Positions 7,142-15,993 of a stretch of 64,000 nucleotides of DNA are shown here, piece after piece. Origin of the DNA: Pseudomonas sp. MM223 (GTDB lineage Bacteria > Pseudomonadota > Gammaproteobacteria > Pseudomonadales > Pseudomonadaceae); the NCBI GenBank assembly GCA_947090765.1, contig OX352322.1, forward strand, positions 4,013,501 through 4,077,500, read 5' to 3'. Within the stretch, counting starts at the first letter, position 1, and every line of letters starts with the position of its first letter. The notes below the pieces were generated by a model. It was not told the origin of the DNA. It did not search any database and worked only from the letters and a program-made list of their open reading frames with translations. Made by a program: the position numbers and the translations under genes.

Positions 7142-10030
7142 TCAGGCCGGGCAGCGCATCTGCGCCAGCCAGTACGGCACATCGACCTCGTCGATTTGCT
7201 CGGCGCGCAAGAAACGCTCGGCATACTGGCGGTACACCCCGCTGCTGAGGAACAGCTGCAGCAGTTGCCCGTCGATGTGCCTGTCACGGGCCATGAATAC
7301 CAGGATTTTCACCGACTCCGACAACGTCTTCGGCGGTTTGTACGGCCGGTCTGCCGCCGTCAGCGCTTCGAAGATGTCAGCAATTGCCATCACGCGCTCG
7401 GCAATGCCCAGGTCATGCTCACCCAGCCGGCGCGGGTAACCGCTGCCATCCATTTTCTCATGGTGGTTGCCGGCAATGGCCGGCACCCGTTTCAGCTGAC
7501 GCGGAAACGGCAGCGAACTGAGCATGATGATGGTCTGCACGATGTGCTCGTTGACCTTGAAGCGTTCCTCGTCATTCAGCGTACCGCGTCGGATCGACAG
7601 GTTGTAAAGCTCGCCGTGGTCGCTGGCATGGGCTGGCAGGCGCATGTCGAAACCCCAGTGGTTGCGTGGGTCGTCCTTGGCCACCGGCGGTTTGCGTTCC
7701 CCCCAGGGCACGCGGTGCTCAGGCCGGTCTGCCAGCAGTGGTTCGTCTACCGGCAGTGCAGGTTGCGGTGCACCGGCAAAGCACTCGGCCTCATCACGGG
7801 AAATGCCCAGGCGGTTGTCGAAGTGGCGCCGCCAGCGGCGCTGGCCGATCTGCTGCAAGCGCTCGATGTCAGCGTCCTGCATGAACTCGCCGCCGATATT
7901 GGCCTGGGCGACAAAGGCGAAGTCTTCCTGCAACCGGGCCTGGCTTTCTGCCAGGCTGACTTGCAGCGCCCGCTGATCGGCACCGCTGGCCAGGCCTTGC
8001 CAGTAGGCGAGCTCGGCATCGCGCCACAGCACTTCAAAACGCATGCGGACTTCGTGAATGCGGTTGTACAGGGTTTCCAGCTTTGTCGCCTTGTCCACCA
8101 CGTACTCGGGGCTGGTGACCTTGCCGCAATCGTGCAGCCAGGCCGCCACACGGAATTCGTAGCGCTCGGCCTCGCTCATGCTGAAGCTGGCATAGGGGCC
8201 GCTGTCGGCGGCTACTACCTGGTCCAGCAGCATCTGCGCCAACTGCGGCACCCGCTCGCAATGGCCACCGGTATAAGGGCTTTTGGCATCGATGGCGTCG
8301 GCCAGCAGCTTGATCATGGCATCCATCAGGCGTTGCTGGGCCTCGACCAGTTGGCGCGTCTCGATGGCCACAGCCACCACACCCGACAGCTCTTCGACAA
8401 ACCGCCTGAACGGTTGGCCCAGCTGGTCACGCGCCTGCGCATCGTCCAGCTGCAGCACCAGGATACCCAACAACGCCTGGCCACGGTCATTCAGCACCAC
8501 AGCCAGGCTGCGCTCGTGCAGGCCGAGGGCTTGGTTCACGGCAGCGGCCAGCGTGGGCCGGGCAGCTTCATCCACGGCCAGCTCGGCCGGGTATTGCTCA
8601 CCTCGGCAAGAAGCGGCCAGGCGTAGCAGCGCGTGCTCGGCGTCAAACAGGTACACCACACCGGCATCGGCCCCGGCGGCCTGCACCAGGTGGGTGAGCA
8701 CGCCATCGAGCATGTGCTGCAGGTCGCGCTCGCGGCTGAGTGCAAGGGTTATGGCCTGAAAGCTGCGGATGGTGCCAGACATGCGGCTCAGTACATGGCT
8801 CAGTTCGCGTACTTCGGACACCTGCGACTTCACCCCCACTTCACGGCTGAAGTCGAAGCCAGCCAGGCCTTGCACCTGCTCGGCCAGCAACTTCAGCGGG
8901 CGACCGATGCGCCGCCCAAGGACACCCCCGAGCACCAGCAGCACGGCCATCAGCGCAGCGGTCCAAAGCAACTGCTCGAACAACACCTTGCGCGCGCCGG
9001 CCAACAATTCATGGCCCGGCACGGCGATCAGTACCTGCAAGTCCTGCCCGGCCAGGTTGGTCAGCGGGATGCGCATGCCATACCAGGTCTGGCCTTCTAC
9101 CTGATAAGGCTGTGCCCGGGTGCCTTGCTGCAGGTCAGCATAAAGGTGTTGCAGGCTTGCGACGCCCAGTTCGTCGACACGCGACAGGCGCACGCCCTGC
9201 CCTTCATGCACGATCACCCGCTGCAAGTCCGGGTAGGCCACCACACGGCCCTGGTCGTCGACAACAGCAATCTCGGTGCCGGGGGTAATGCGCAGGCCCT
9301 GGGTTTCGCTGGCCAGGTCATTGACCGAAACATCCATGCCGATCACCGCCCCGCCGTCAACGCTGCGCTGCGCCATGGTCAGGCCAATCTCGCGGGTGGT
9401 GAAGAACACATAGGGCGGAGTCAGCACGGTGACGGGCTGTGCACTGGCTTCGGCGAACCACGGGCGTGTGCGCGGGTCGTAGCGGTATTCAGGTTTGGCC
9501 TGAGCCTGCAACAGGTTCAACGCCCGGTCGTAGTAGCGCCACTCCCCTTGTACCGCCCCGCCCTCGCCCCGGCTGACACTCTGCACCAGAAACACCGTGC
9601 CCGGCGGTGCGGCGAAGCGCTGTAGCAGCTGTGGGTCACGCAGCCGGCGCACCAACAGGAAATCACCGTTGGTGGCGCCCATGTAGGCAGCACTGAGCAT
9701 GCGGTTGGCATCCAGCGTCTCGACCAGCTGCGGCAGCCGTTCCAGGCGCTGTGCCTGGGTATGTGCAGCGGGGTTGTGGGCAAGCAGGCGGATGCTGCTT
9801 TGTGCCGGGTCGATCAGGCGCCGGGCGCGTTCGTCGATGGTCTTGCCAACCTGCTGGGCGGCATCGCCGGCGGCCGCTACCAAGGTCTGGCGAATGCCGC
9901 GATAGCCCTGCCAGGCCAGGGCGGCGCCGAGCAACAGCATGCCCAGCACGATGGCCAGCGCCACCAGCCATTGCAGCGAGATGCCACGCCCGGCTTTACC
10001 GGCAACACGGCCATTCGACACGCAGCCCAT
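7142..10030 (-). CDS. Membrane HD-GYP phosphohydrolase (Cache-HAMP-GAF-HD-GYP)
   Basis: Signalling protein of 962 residues. In order it has a TM helix (about 15-40), a periplasmic Cache-like sensor, a second TM, HAMP (ending near SHVLSRMSGT), a GAF domain and an HD-GYP phosphodiesterase domain. The HD motif HDCGKV is near residue 630 and HHEKMDGSGYP near residue 860. The family hydrolyses cyclic di-GMP. The HD and GYP motifs are about 225 residues apart instead of roughly 65, so the catalytic domain carries a large insertion. ATG 10030 is chosen because the first TM follows it; the frame is open further upstream but has no membrane or domain signal. The gene ends 4 bases from the convergent sigma54 activator. 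Confidence 0.85.
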   Translation of the reverse strand: MGCVSNGRVAGKAGRGISLQWLVALAIVLGMLLLGAALAWQGYRGIRQTLVAAAGDAAQQVGKTIDERARRLIDPAQSSIRLLAHNPAAHTQAQRLERLPQLVETLDANRMLSAAYMGATNGDFLLVRRLRDPQLLQRFAAPPGTVFLVQSVSRGEGGAVQGEWRYYDRALNLLQAQAKPEYRYDPRTRPWFAEASAQPVTVLTPPYVFFTTREIGLTMAQRSVDGGAVIGMDVSVNDLASETQGLRITPGTEIAVVDDQGRVVAYPDLQRVIVHEGQGVRLSRVDELGVASLQHLYADLQQGTRAQPYQVEGQTWYGMRIPLTNLAGQDLQVLIAVPGHELLAGARKVLFEQLLWTAALMAVLLVLGGVLGRRIGRPLKLLAEQVQGLAGFDFSREVGVKSQVSEVRELSHVLSRMSGTIRSFQAITLALSRERDLQHMLDGVLTHLVQAAGADAGVVYLFDAEHALLRLAASCRGEQYPAELAVDEAARPTLAAAVNQALGLHERSLAVVLNDRGQALLGILVLQLDDAQARDQLGQPFRRFVEELSGVVAVAIETRQLVEAQQRLMDAMIKLLADAIDAKSPYTGGHCERVPQLAQMLLDQVVAADSGPYASFSMSEAERYEFRVAAWLHDCGKVTSPEYVVDKATKLETLYNRIHEVRMRFEVLWRDAELAYWQGLASGADQRALQVSLAESQARLQEDFAFVAQANIGGEFMQDADIERLQQIGQRRWRRHFDNRLGISRDEAECFAGAPQPALPVDEPLLADRPEHRVPWGERKPPVAKDDPRNHWGFDMRLPAHASDHGELYNLSIRRGTLNDEERFKVNEHIVQTIIMLSSLPFPRQLKRVPAIAGNHHEKMDGSGYPRRLGEHDLGIAERVMAIADIFEALTAADRPYKPPKTLSESVKILVFMARDRHIDGQLLQLFLSSGVYRQYAERFLRAEQIDEVDVPYWLAQMRCPA

Positions 10031-10180
10031 TCCAGGTACTCCATGTGTGGCACATTGCCTTGGCTGATATCCGGAGCAGTGTAGAGTGCGGGTGGGGTTT
10101 CTGCCGGGTTGGCGAAAAATAACGTGGGGTTGAGGTATCAGGTGCCTGCCGCAACATGGGCAGCGCCTGAACAGGCCTCT

Positions 10181-10261
10181 TTGCGGGCTCGCCCGCTCCC
10201 ACAGGTACTGCACCGCTCTCAGGTGCAGTGCGATTCCTGTGGGAGCGGGCGTGCCCGCGAA
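10181..10261. repeat. REP-like inverted repeat
   Basis: Arms ttgcgggctcgcccgctccc (from 10181) and its near-complement up to 10261, with a second small stem (gtgcag/ctgcac) between them. It lies between the HD-GYP gene promoter region and the end of the minus-strand aldehyde dehydrogenase. It may act as a transcription terminator. Confidence 0.75.
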
Positions 10262-10289
10262 GCAGGCGACGCGGTTAGTAATCAGAACT

Positions 10290-11783
10290 TCAGCCGCGCA
10301 ACTGGTACCAGGTAGTCTTGAGCTGCGAATACTTGTCGAACGAATGCAGCGACAGATCGCGCCCGAACCCCGACTGCTTGCCCCCGCCAAACGGCACCGT
10401 CACATCCAGCGCATCGACCGTGTTCACCGACACGGTGCCGGCCTTCAACGCCTGCGCCACGCGGTGCACCTGGTTGAAGTCATCGCTCCACACCGAGGCC
10501 GCCAGGCCATAGAGGCTGTCGTTGGCCAGACGCACCGCTTCTTCTTCCGTGTCGAAGGCGCTGACTGCCAGCACCGGCCCGAACACTTCCTCCTGCGCCA
10601 GGCGCATGCGGCCATCGACGCCGGCAAAAATGGTCGGTTCGATGTAGTTGTTTGAACCCTCGATGGTCAGGCGCCGGCCGCCACACACCAACCGTGCACC
10701 CTCCTGCCCGGCACGCGCAATGGCGGCTTCGATGCGGCCGGTTTGCTCGGCATCGACAATGGCGCCCGCACGGCTCGCCGGGTCCAGCGGGTTACCCGGT
10801 AACCACTGGCGGGCTTTGGCTTGCAGGCGCTCGACAAATTCGTCATGGATGGAGCGCTGTACGTACAGCCGCGAGTTGGCCGAGCACACTTCGCCCTGGT
10901 TGAAGAAAATACCGAAGGCGGCCTTTTCCGCCGCCAGGTCCAGGTCCTGGCAGTTTTCGAACACCAGGTTGGGGCTTTTGCCGCCGCACTCCAGCCACAC
11001 CTGCTTGAGGTTGGACTGCGCCGAGTACTGCATGAAGTACTTGCCCACCTGGGTGGAGCCGGTGAACACCAGGCAGTCCACATCCGGGTGCAGGCCCAGC
11101 GCCTGCCCGGCCTGCTCGCCCAGGCCCGGCACCACGTTCAGCACGCCTTCCGGCACACCGGCTTCCAGCGCCAGTTGGGCCAGGCGCAGGGCCGAGAACG
11201 GTGATTGTTCGGCGGGCTTGAGCACCACGCTGTTGCCGGCAGCCAGCGCCGGGGCCAGCTTCCAGGCGGCCATGTCGAGGGGGAAGTTCCATGGCACCAC
11301 GGCCGCAACCACACCGAGTGCTTCGCGGGTGATGGTGGCCAGTGCATTCGGCGCAGTGGGCGCCACCTGGTCGTAGAGTTTGTCCAGCGCCTCGCCGTAC
11401 CAGGCGAACACATGGGCCGAGCCCGGCACATCGATGTTATAGGCGTCCATCACCGGTTTGCCCATGTTCAACGAGTCCAACAGGGCCAGTTCTTCGCGAT
11501 GGGCCATGATCAGCTCGGCCAGGCGCAGCAGCACTTTCTTGCGCTCGCCCGGGGCCATGCGCGGCCACGGGCCTTGTTCGAAGGCCCGGCGCGCGCTGGC
11601 CACCGCAAGGTCGACCTCGGCCTGGCCGCAGGCCGCGACCTGGGCCAGTACGCTGTTGGTGGCGGGGTTGATGGCGGCAAAGGTGGCGCCATCCTGTGCG
11701 TTGACGGGTGTGCCATTGATCAGCGCCTGGGATGGCAGGTACAGGTCCGAGGCGCGTTGTTGCCAGAATTCGAGGGTGTACAT
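10290..11783 (-). CDS. Aldehyde dehydrogenase, KauB/PuuC-like
   Basis: NAD(P)-dependent aldehyde dehydrogenase of 497 residues. The catalytic cysteine lies in NQGEVCSANSR and the general-base glutamate in LECGGKSPNLVF, a wording typical of the 4-guanidinobutyraldehyde/gamma-aminobutyraldehyde group. FTGSTQVGK (cofactor) and PFGGGKQSGFGRD (C-terminal) are present. ATG at 11781-11783 is chosen because family homology starts there (MYTLEFWQQRA); upstream frame carries no conserved sequence. It lies downstream of a class III aminotransferase, from which a REP element separates it. The pair fits transamination of an omega-amine followed by aldehyde oxidation. Confidence 0.87.
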   Translation of the reverse strand: MYTLEFWQQRASDLYLPSQALINGTPVNAQDGATFAAINPATNSVLAQVAACGQAEVDLAVASARRAFEQGPWPRMAPGERKKVLLRLAELIMAHREELALLDSLNMGKPVMDAYNIDVPGSAHVFAWYGEALDKLYDQVAPTAPNALATITREALGVVAAVVPWNFPLDMAAWKLAPALAAGNSVVLKPAEQSPFSALRLAQLALEAGVPEGVLNVVPGLGEQAGQALGLHPDVDCLVFTGSTQVGKYFMQYSAQSNLKQVWLECGGKSPNLVFENCQDLDLAAEKAAFGIFFNQGEVCSANSRLYVQRSIHDEFVERLQAKARQWLPGNPLDPASRAGAIVDAEQTGRIEAAIARAGQEGARLVCGGRRLTIEGSNNYIEPTIFAGVDGRMRLAQEEVFGPVLAVSAFDTEEEAVRLANDSLYGLAASVWSDDFNQVHRVAQALKAGTVSVNTVDALDVTVPFGGGKQSGFGRDLSLHSFDKYSQLKTTWYQLRG

Positions 11784-11821
11784 TTGTACTCCAGGCGACC
11801 GCCATCGCGGGCGCTGTTGTT

Positions 11822-11907
11822 TGTAGGAGCGAGCTTGCTCGCGAATCAGGCGACCCGGTGGATGGCACCGGCTTTGCCGGTGTTCGCGGGCAAGCCCGCT
11901 CCTACAG
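11822..11907. repeat. REP-like inverted repeat
   Basis: Arms tgtaggagcgagcttgctcg (from 11822) and its near-complement up to about 11907, with a further stem (caccggctttgccggtg) in the loop. It sits between the aminotransferase stop and the aldehyde dehydrogenase start, so it could attenuate expression of the second gene. Confidence 0.75.
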
Positions 11908-11931
11908 GGGCTGCGGTGCGCTAGCAGATGT

Positions 11932-13314
11932 TTAGAGTTTGCCGACCAAGCGGGCGGTCCGGTCCACGGCAATGCGGGTTTTCTCCACCAGCTCATCCAG
12001 CTCGCTGTGGTTGGCGATCAAGGCCGGTGCCATGATCATCCGGCCCAGGGTCGAGCGAATGATTACCCCTTCCTCGAAACCAAAGGTGCGGCATTGCCAG
12101 GCCAGGTCGTTCTCGTTGGCAAAGCGTTTGCGGGTCGGCTTGTGCTCGGCAAACTGCAACGCCGCCACCAACCCGGCGCCCTGCACCTGGCCGATCAATG
12201 GGTGGTCGGCAAACACCTCGCGCAGGATGCGCTGCAGGTACGGCCCGGTGTCATCCTTCACCTGGGTGACGATGCCTTCGTCGCGCAGTGCCTTCAGGTT
12301 GGCAATGGCCACCGCCGCCGCCACCGGGTGGCCGGAATAGGTCAGGCCGTGGGCAAACACCCCACCGCGCTCAACCAGCGCCTCGGCAATGCGCTTGCTC
12401 AGCACCAGGCCACCCATGGGCACGTAGCCACTGGTCAGGCCCTTGGCAATCGACAGGGTGTCGGGCTCGAAGCCGAAGTATTCATGGGCAAACCACTCGC
12501 CGGTGCGGCCAAAGCCACCAATCACTTCATCAGCGCACAGCAGCACGTCGTATTGGCGGCAAATGCGCTGGATTTCCGGCCAGTAGCTTTCCGGCGGGAA
12601 GATCATGCCGCCTGCGCCCTGGAACGGCTCGGCGATGAAGCCGGCAACATTCTCGGCGCCCAGTTCGAGGATTTTTTCCTCCAGCTGCAAGGCGCAGCGG
12701 CGGCCGAATTCGGCCAGGGTCAGCTCGCCACCCTCGGCGTACCAGTACGGCTCATCGATGTGTGCAACATCCGGGATCAGCCCGCCCATTTCGTGCATGA
12801 ACTTCATGCCGCCCAGCGCCGTGGCCGCCAAGGTCGAGCCGTGGTAACCGTTCCAGCGGCCGATCATGACCTTCTTGTTCGGTTGGCCGACTACCTGCCA
12901 ATAGCGGCGTACGGTACGGATCAACACTTCGTTGGCTTCAGAGCCAGAGTTGGTATAGATCGCATGGCTGTAGTGCCCGGGCAGCAGGCTGAACAGCAGC
13001 TCGGACAGCTCAATCACCGCCGGGTGGGTGGTGTGGAAAAACATGTTGTAGTAGGCCAGCTGGTCCATCTGCGTGGCGGCGGCGACAGTCAGGTCGCGGC
13101 GCCCGTAGCCCAGCTGGGTGCACCACAGGCCAGACATGCCATCCAGGTAGCGCTTGCCCTCGCTGTCCCACAGGTGCAGGCGTTCGCCACCGACGATCAC
13201 CCGCGGCCCTTCGGCATTCAGCGCCTTCTGGTCGAGGAAGGCATGGATATGGTGCGCGGCATCGGAGGCCTGGTAGTCGCGGGTCTGGCGTTGCGGGGCG
13301 AAAGGCGCATTCAT
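11932..13314 (-). CDS. Class III (omega) aminotransferase, SpuC-like
   Basis: PLP-dependent aminotransferase of 460 residues. The N-terminus (DAAHHIHAFLDQKALN) and motifs GMSGLWCTQLGYG, NSGSEANE, CADEVIGGFGRTG and SIAKGLTSGYVPMGG (Schiff-base lysine in the last) identify the polyamine/beta-alanine:pyruvate transaminase group. It transfers an amino group from an omega-amine to pyruvate or a similar keto acid. AAAGGAAAA precedes the ATG. It lies 42 bases after the intact-frame stop of the LuxR-type regulator gene, so the two are probably co-transcribed. The adjacent aldehyde dehydrogenase would consume its aldehyde product. Confidence 0.87.
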   Translation of the reverse strand: MNAPFAPQRQTRDYQASDAAHHIHAFLDQKALNAEGPRVIVGGERLHLWDSEGKRYLDGMSGLWCTQLGYGRRDLTVAAATQMDQLAYYNMFFHTTHPAVIELSELLFSLLPGHYSHAIYTNSGSEANEVLIRTVRRYWQVVGQPNKKVMIGRWNGYHGSTLAATALGGMKFMHEMGGLIPDVAHIDEPYWYAEGGELTLAEFGRRCALQLEEKILELGAENVAGFIAEPFQGAGGMIFPPESYWPEIQRICRQYDVLLCADEVIGGFGRTGEWFAHEYFGFEPDTLSIAKGLTSGYVPMGGLVLSKRIAEALVERGGVFAHGLTYSGHPVAAAVAIANLKALRDEGIVTQVKDDTGPYLQRILREVFADHPLIGQVQGAGLVAALQFAEHKPTRKRFANENDLAWQCRTFGFEEGVIIRSTLGRMIMAPALIANHSELDELVEKTRIAVDRTARLVGKL

Positions 13315-13356
13315 TGTTGGTTTTCCTTTGCGGTGGGGGTGCAGGGTGGCTGGCGC

Positions 13357-14198
13357 TCAGCGCAGCTTGCCCATGTAGCTTTCCAGCGGGTCCTTGCCCA
13401 GCACGCCCTGGGCATTGGCCAGCGCGTCGATGAACAGGGAAAACAGCCGGACTGGGTGCCAATGTCGAGCTTGGCGTAGACGTTCTTGCGGTGCGACTTG
13501 ATGGTGTCTTCCGACACCCCCAGGCGCTCGGCCAGCGACTTGGTCGAGTGGCCACGCAGGATCAGCTGGGCGATGCGGCATTCACGCTCGGTCAGCAGCG
13601 AGCTGCCGAAGTTGTTCAGCGCGGCGTGGATGCGTTGTTCGAGGATGTTCTCGAAGCGCCCGGCGCGGCTGTCCAGCCCGGCGAAGTGCTTGCTCAGCAC
13701 CGCCAGCACCCAGGGCGTGATGCGCCCATACAGCTCGCGGGTTTGCGCATCCAGCTTGTCGGTGAACGCCAGCGACACCGCCAGGCTCTGCCCCGGCGCA
13801 ACCTGCAGGATGTAGTTGAGCTCATCCTCCAGGTGCGAGTGCCGGTAGAACGACTGGTAGTACTCGCTGACCTCGAAATGGTCGGGTGCCACTTCGAACA
13901 ACCCGTAGCAACCCGACTCGACCTGCTCCACACAGGCGCCGTAGAACGGGTCGAGCAGATAGAAGCCAGACAAGTAGCGGCTGACATTGCCCTCAGGCTG
14001 CCAGGGCGCCTTGTCGTCCTGCTCGAACAGCGCACAAGGCATGCCGTCGTGCGGGTACAAGTACACCGTGGTTGCCTGGATCGGCCGGACCACGCCAAGT
14101 GCGGCAAACAGGTTGGCGGCAAAGCCCGGCCGGCCGATTGCCTCGGTGACCTTGGCCTGGTGCTCGAACCACTGTTCTGAAAGCAATTGATTAGTCAC
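13357..14198 (-). pseudogene. LuxR-family transcriptional regulator, one-base frameshift inside the C-terminal HTH
   Basis: Helix-turn-helix regulator whose intact form would be 280 residues. It has an N-terminal sensing domain and a GerE-type HTH (TERECRIAQLILRGHSTKSL, then SEDTIKSHRKNVYAKLDIGTQS). After GTQS the frame breaks: at 13447/13448 one T (plus strand) appears to be missing, turning an expected ...SELFSLF... into SGCFPCS. Another frame then continues the normal ending (LFSLFIDALANAQGV... to YMGKLR, stop at 13357). In the sequence as given the frame runs instead to 13311 and overlaps the aminotransferase start. GTG 14198 is preferred as start. The break falls just after the recognition helix, so the truncated form might keep partial function. 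Confidence 0.75.
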
Positions 14199-14284
14199 TG
14201 TGGGCCTGCCGTTTCTATTCAGTGGCACCGCCGCCAGTGCGGTGCGTTGTTGACCAGATACTCCCACGCCGCTGCAGACGCCGA

Positions 14285-14342
14285 AATCACCCTTTGGGGT
14301 GAGCCGGGCAAGGGCTGTACCCGCTCACCCCAAAGGGTGATT
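14285..14342. promoter_or_regulatory. Perfect 19-bp inverted repeat, two candidate operators between LuxR regulator and permease
   Basis: Arms 14285-14303 and 14324-14342 are exact complements (AATCACCCTTTGGGGTGAG). Each arm is itself a near-palindrome TCACCC-N4-GGGTGA, so the region can be read as two operators 39 bp apart or as one long hairpin. It lies between divergent genes, which favours a regulatory role for the LuxR-type protein. Confidence 0.5.
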
Positions 14343-14480
14343 CCGGGTACCTGCAGGGTGTGGGAGCATCAACCCGCCCCAGCGCTGCGAGCCTTCCGCT
14401 CGACCTCCTTGCACTTCACCCACCGGTAGCGAGCCTGCTCGCGTACTGCGGTGTGCTGCATCCCTTTCCAGGAGTTAGCA

Positions 14481-15875
14481 ATGCATACAACAACAAGTAC
14501 AGCCCATAGCCCCTCCCATAGCACCGCCCCGCATGCATCCACGCAACCCAGCGCCAGCACCGGCCGCTTCCGCAAGTCCATGGGGCTGACCGCCCTGGTA
14601 CTGTTCGGCCTGGCCTACATGGTGCCCCTGGCCGTATTCACCACTTACGGGCTGGTCACCCAGATGACCAAAGGGCACCTGCCCACCGCCTACCTGCTCA
14701 CCCTCGCCGCCATGCTGCTGACCGCCTACAGCTACGGCCGCATGGTCCAGGCCCACCCTTACTCCGGCTCGGTCTACACCTACACGCGCAAGGCCTTCGG
14801 CAGCCACATCGGCTTTATTACTGGCTGGACACTGCTGCTCGACTACATCTTCCTGCCGCTACTCAGCTACCTGCTGATCGGCATCTACATGTCGGAATAC
14901 TTCCCGGCCATCCATGCCTGGGTGTGGGTGGCAGGCTCCATTGCCCTGGTCACCTTCCTCAACCTGATCGGCATCGAGTCCATCACCCGGGTCAACTGGA
15001 TCCTGGTGGTGGTGCAGTTGGTGTTCATCATCGTCTTCGTCGCCCTGTCCGTTCTCAAGCTCAGCGGCCAGGCGGAGCCGGTGTCGCTGCTGGCCCCCTT
15101 CCACCACGAAGGCTTCAGCGTGCCGCTGATCATGACCGGCGCCGCTGTGCTGTGCTTGTCCTTCCTGGGGTTCGATGCTGTCTCGACCATGGCCGAAGAA
15201 ACAACCAACCCGACCTACCGCATTCCGGTGGCGATCCTGGCGGTGTCGCTGATCGGCGGCCTGCTGTTTTTGGTGGTGTCGTATTGCGCGCAGATGGTGT
15301 TCCCCGACTGGGGCAGCTTCGCCGACCCGGATTCGGCCTCCGTGGATGTGATGCGCCGAGTCGGCGGCGAACTGCTGGTAACGGCCTTTACTGCCACCTA
15401 CGTGGCCGGCTGCTTCGCCTCGGCCATGGTGTCCCAGGCCAGCGTGTCGCGCGTGCTGTTCGCCATGGGCCGCGACGGTGCATTGCCGCGGGCCTTCGGC
15501 CAGCTGGTGACGAAAAAACGCGTGCCGGCCACTGCCATCCTGGTGGTCAGCCTGCTGTCGCTGATCGCCCTGGTGATCACCCTCGATACCGTGGCCAACA
15601 TGATCAGCTTCGGCGCGCTGTTCGCCTTTTCGGCGGTGAACCTGGCGGTGGTCAAGCACTACCTGGTCGACCAAAAGCCGCGCGGTGGCCGCAACTACCT
15701 GCTGTACGGCGCCATTCCCGGCCTGGGCTTTCTCAGCACGCTGTGGCTGTGGAGCAGCCTGACCAGCTTGTCGTTCACCATCGGCCTGTGCTGGATGGGC
15801 ATGGGCCTGGTGGTGCTGACGGGGCTGACCCGGGCGTTTCGGGTGAAACTGCCGGAATTGCAGATGGCGGAGTGA
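14481..15875 (+). CDS. APC-family amino acid/amine permease, PuuP-like
   Basis: Inner-membrane amino acid-polyamine-organocation permease of 464 residues with about 12 TM helices. An initial Ser/Thr/His-rich tail is followed by the first TM (SMGLTALVLFGLAYMVPLAVF) and the conserved YSYGRMVQAHPYSGSVYTY region. PuuP-type members import putrescine or related amines by proton symport. ATG 14481 follows GGAG by six bases. It is divergent from the LuxR-type regulator and separated from it by the 14285-14342 operators, so it probably supplies substrate to the adjacent aminotransferase/aldehyde dehydrogenase route. The substrate is inferred. Confidence 0.83.
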   Translation: MHTTTSTAHSPSHSTAPHASTQPSASTGRFRKSMGLTALVLFGLAYMVPLAVFTTYGLVTQMTKGHLPTAYLLTLAAMLLTAYSYGRMVQAHPYSGSVYTYTRKAFGSHIGFITGWTLLLDYIFLPLLSYLLIGIYMSEYFPAIHAWVWVAGSIALVTFLNLIGIESITRVNWILVVVQLVFIIVFVALSVLKLSGQAEPVSLLAPFHHEGFSVPLIMTGAAVLCLSFLGFDAVSTMAEETTNPTYRIPVAILAVSLIGGLLFLVVSYCAQMVFPDWGSFADPDSASVDVMRRVGGELLVTAFTATYVAGCFASAMVSQASVSRVLFAMGRDGALPRAFGQLVTKKRVPATAILVVSLLSLIALVITLDTVANMISFGALFAFSAVNLAVVKHYLVDQKPRGGRNYLLYGAIPGLGFLSTLWLWSSLTSLSFTIGLCWMGMGLVVLTGLTRAFRVKLPELQMAE

Positions 15876-15886
15876 CGCTAAAACCT

Positions 15887-15911
15887 GGGTGATAACTGGT
15901 CGTTATCACCC
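15887..15911. promoter_or_regulatory. Perfect 10-bp inverted repeat upstream of the semialdehyde dehydrogenase
   Basis: GGGTGATAAC-TGGTC-GTTATCACCC has arms 15887-15896 and 15902-15911. It contains the same GGGTGA/TCACCC half-sites as the repeats at 14285-14342, but in the opposite orientation. There is no T-run after it, so an operator is a little more likely than a terminator of the permease gene. Confidence 0.45.
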
Positions 15912-15993
15912 GATCCGCATTAATCATTATTCAGCCCACCGTTAGCCCCCTACAGTCCCAGCGCAACGACTGCCATTGCCAACGGGAAACGAA

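Noticed and set aside
7196..9625. Long plus-strand open frames opposite the HD-GYP gene (476 and 330 residues)
   Set aside because: The minus strand encodes Cache/HAMP/GAF/HD-GYP motifs; the plus-strand frames are compositional shadows.
12007..13479. 490-residue plus-strand frame opposite the aminotransferase
   Set aside because: Antisense to an enzyme with full PLP motifs; no motif of its own.
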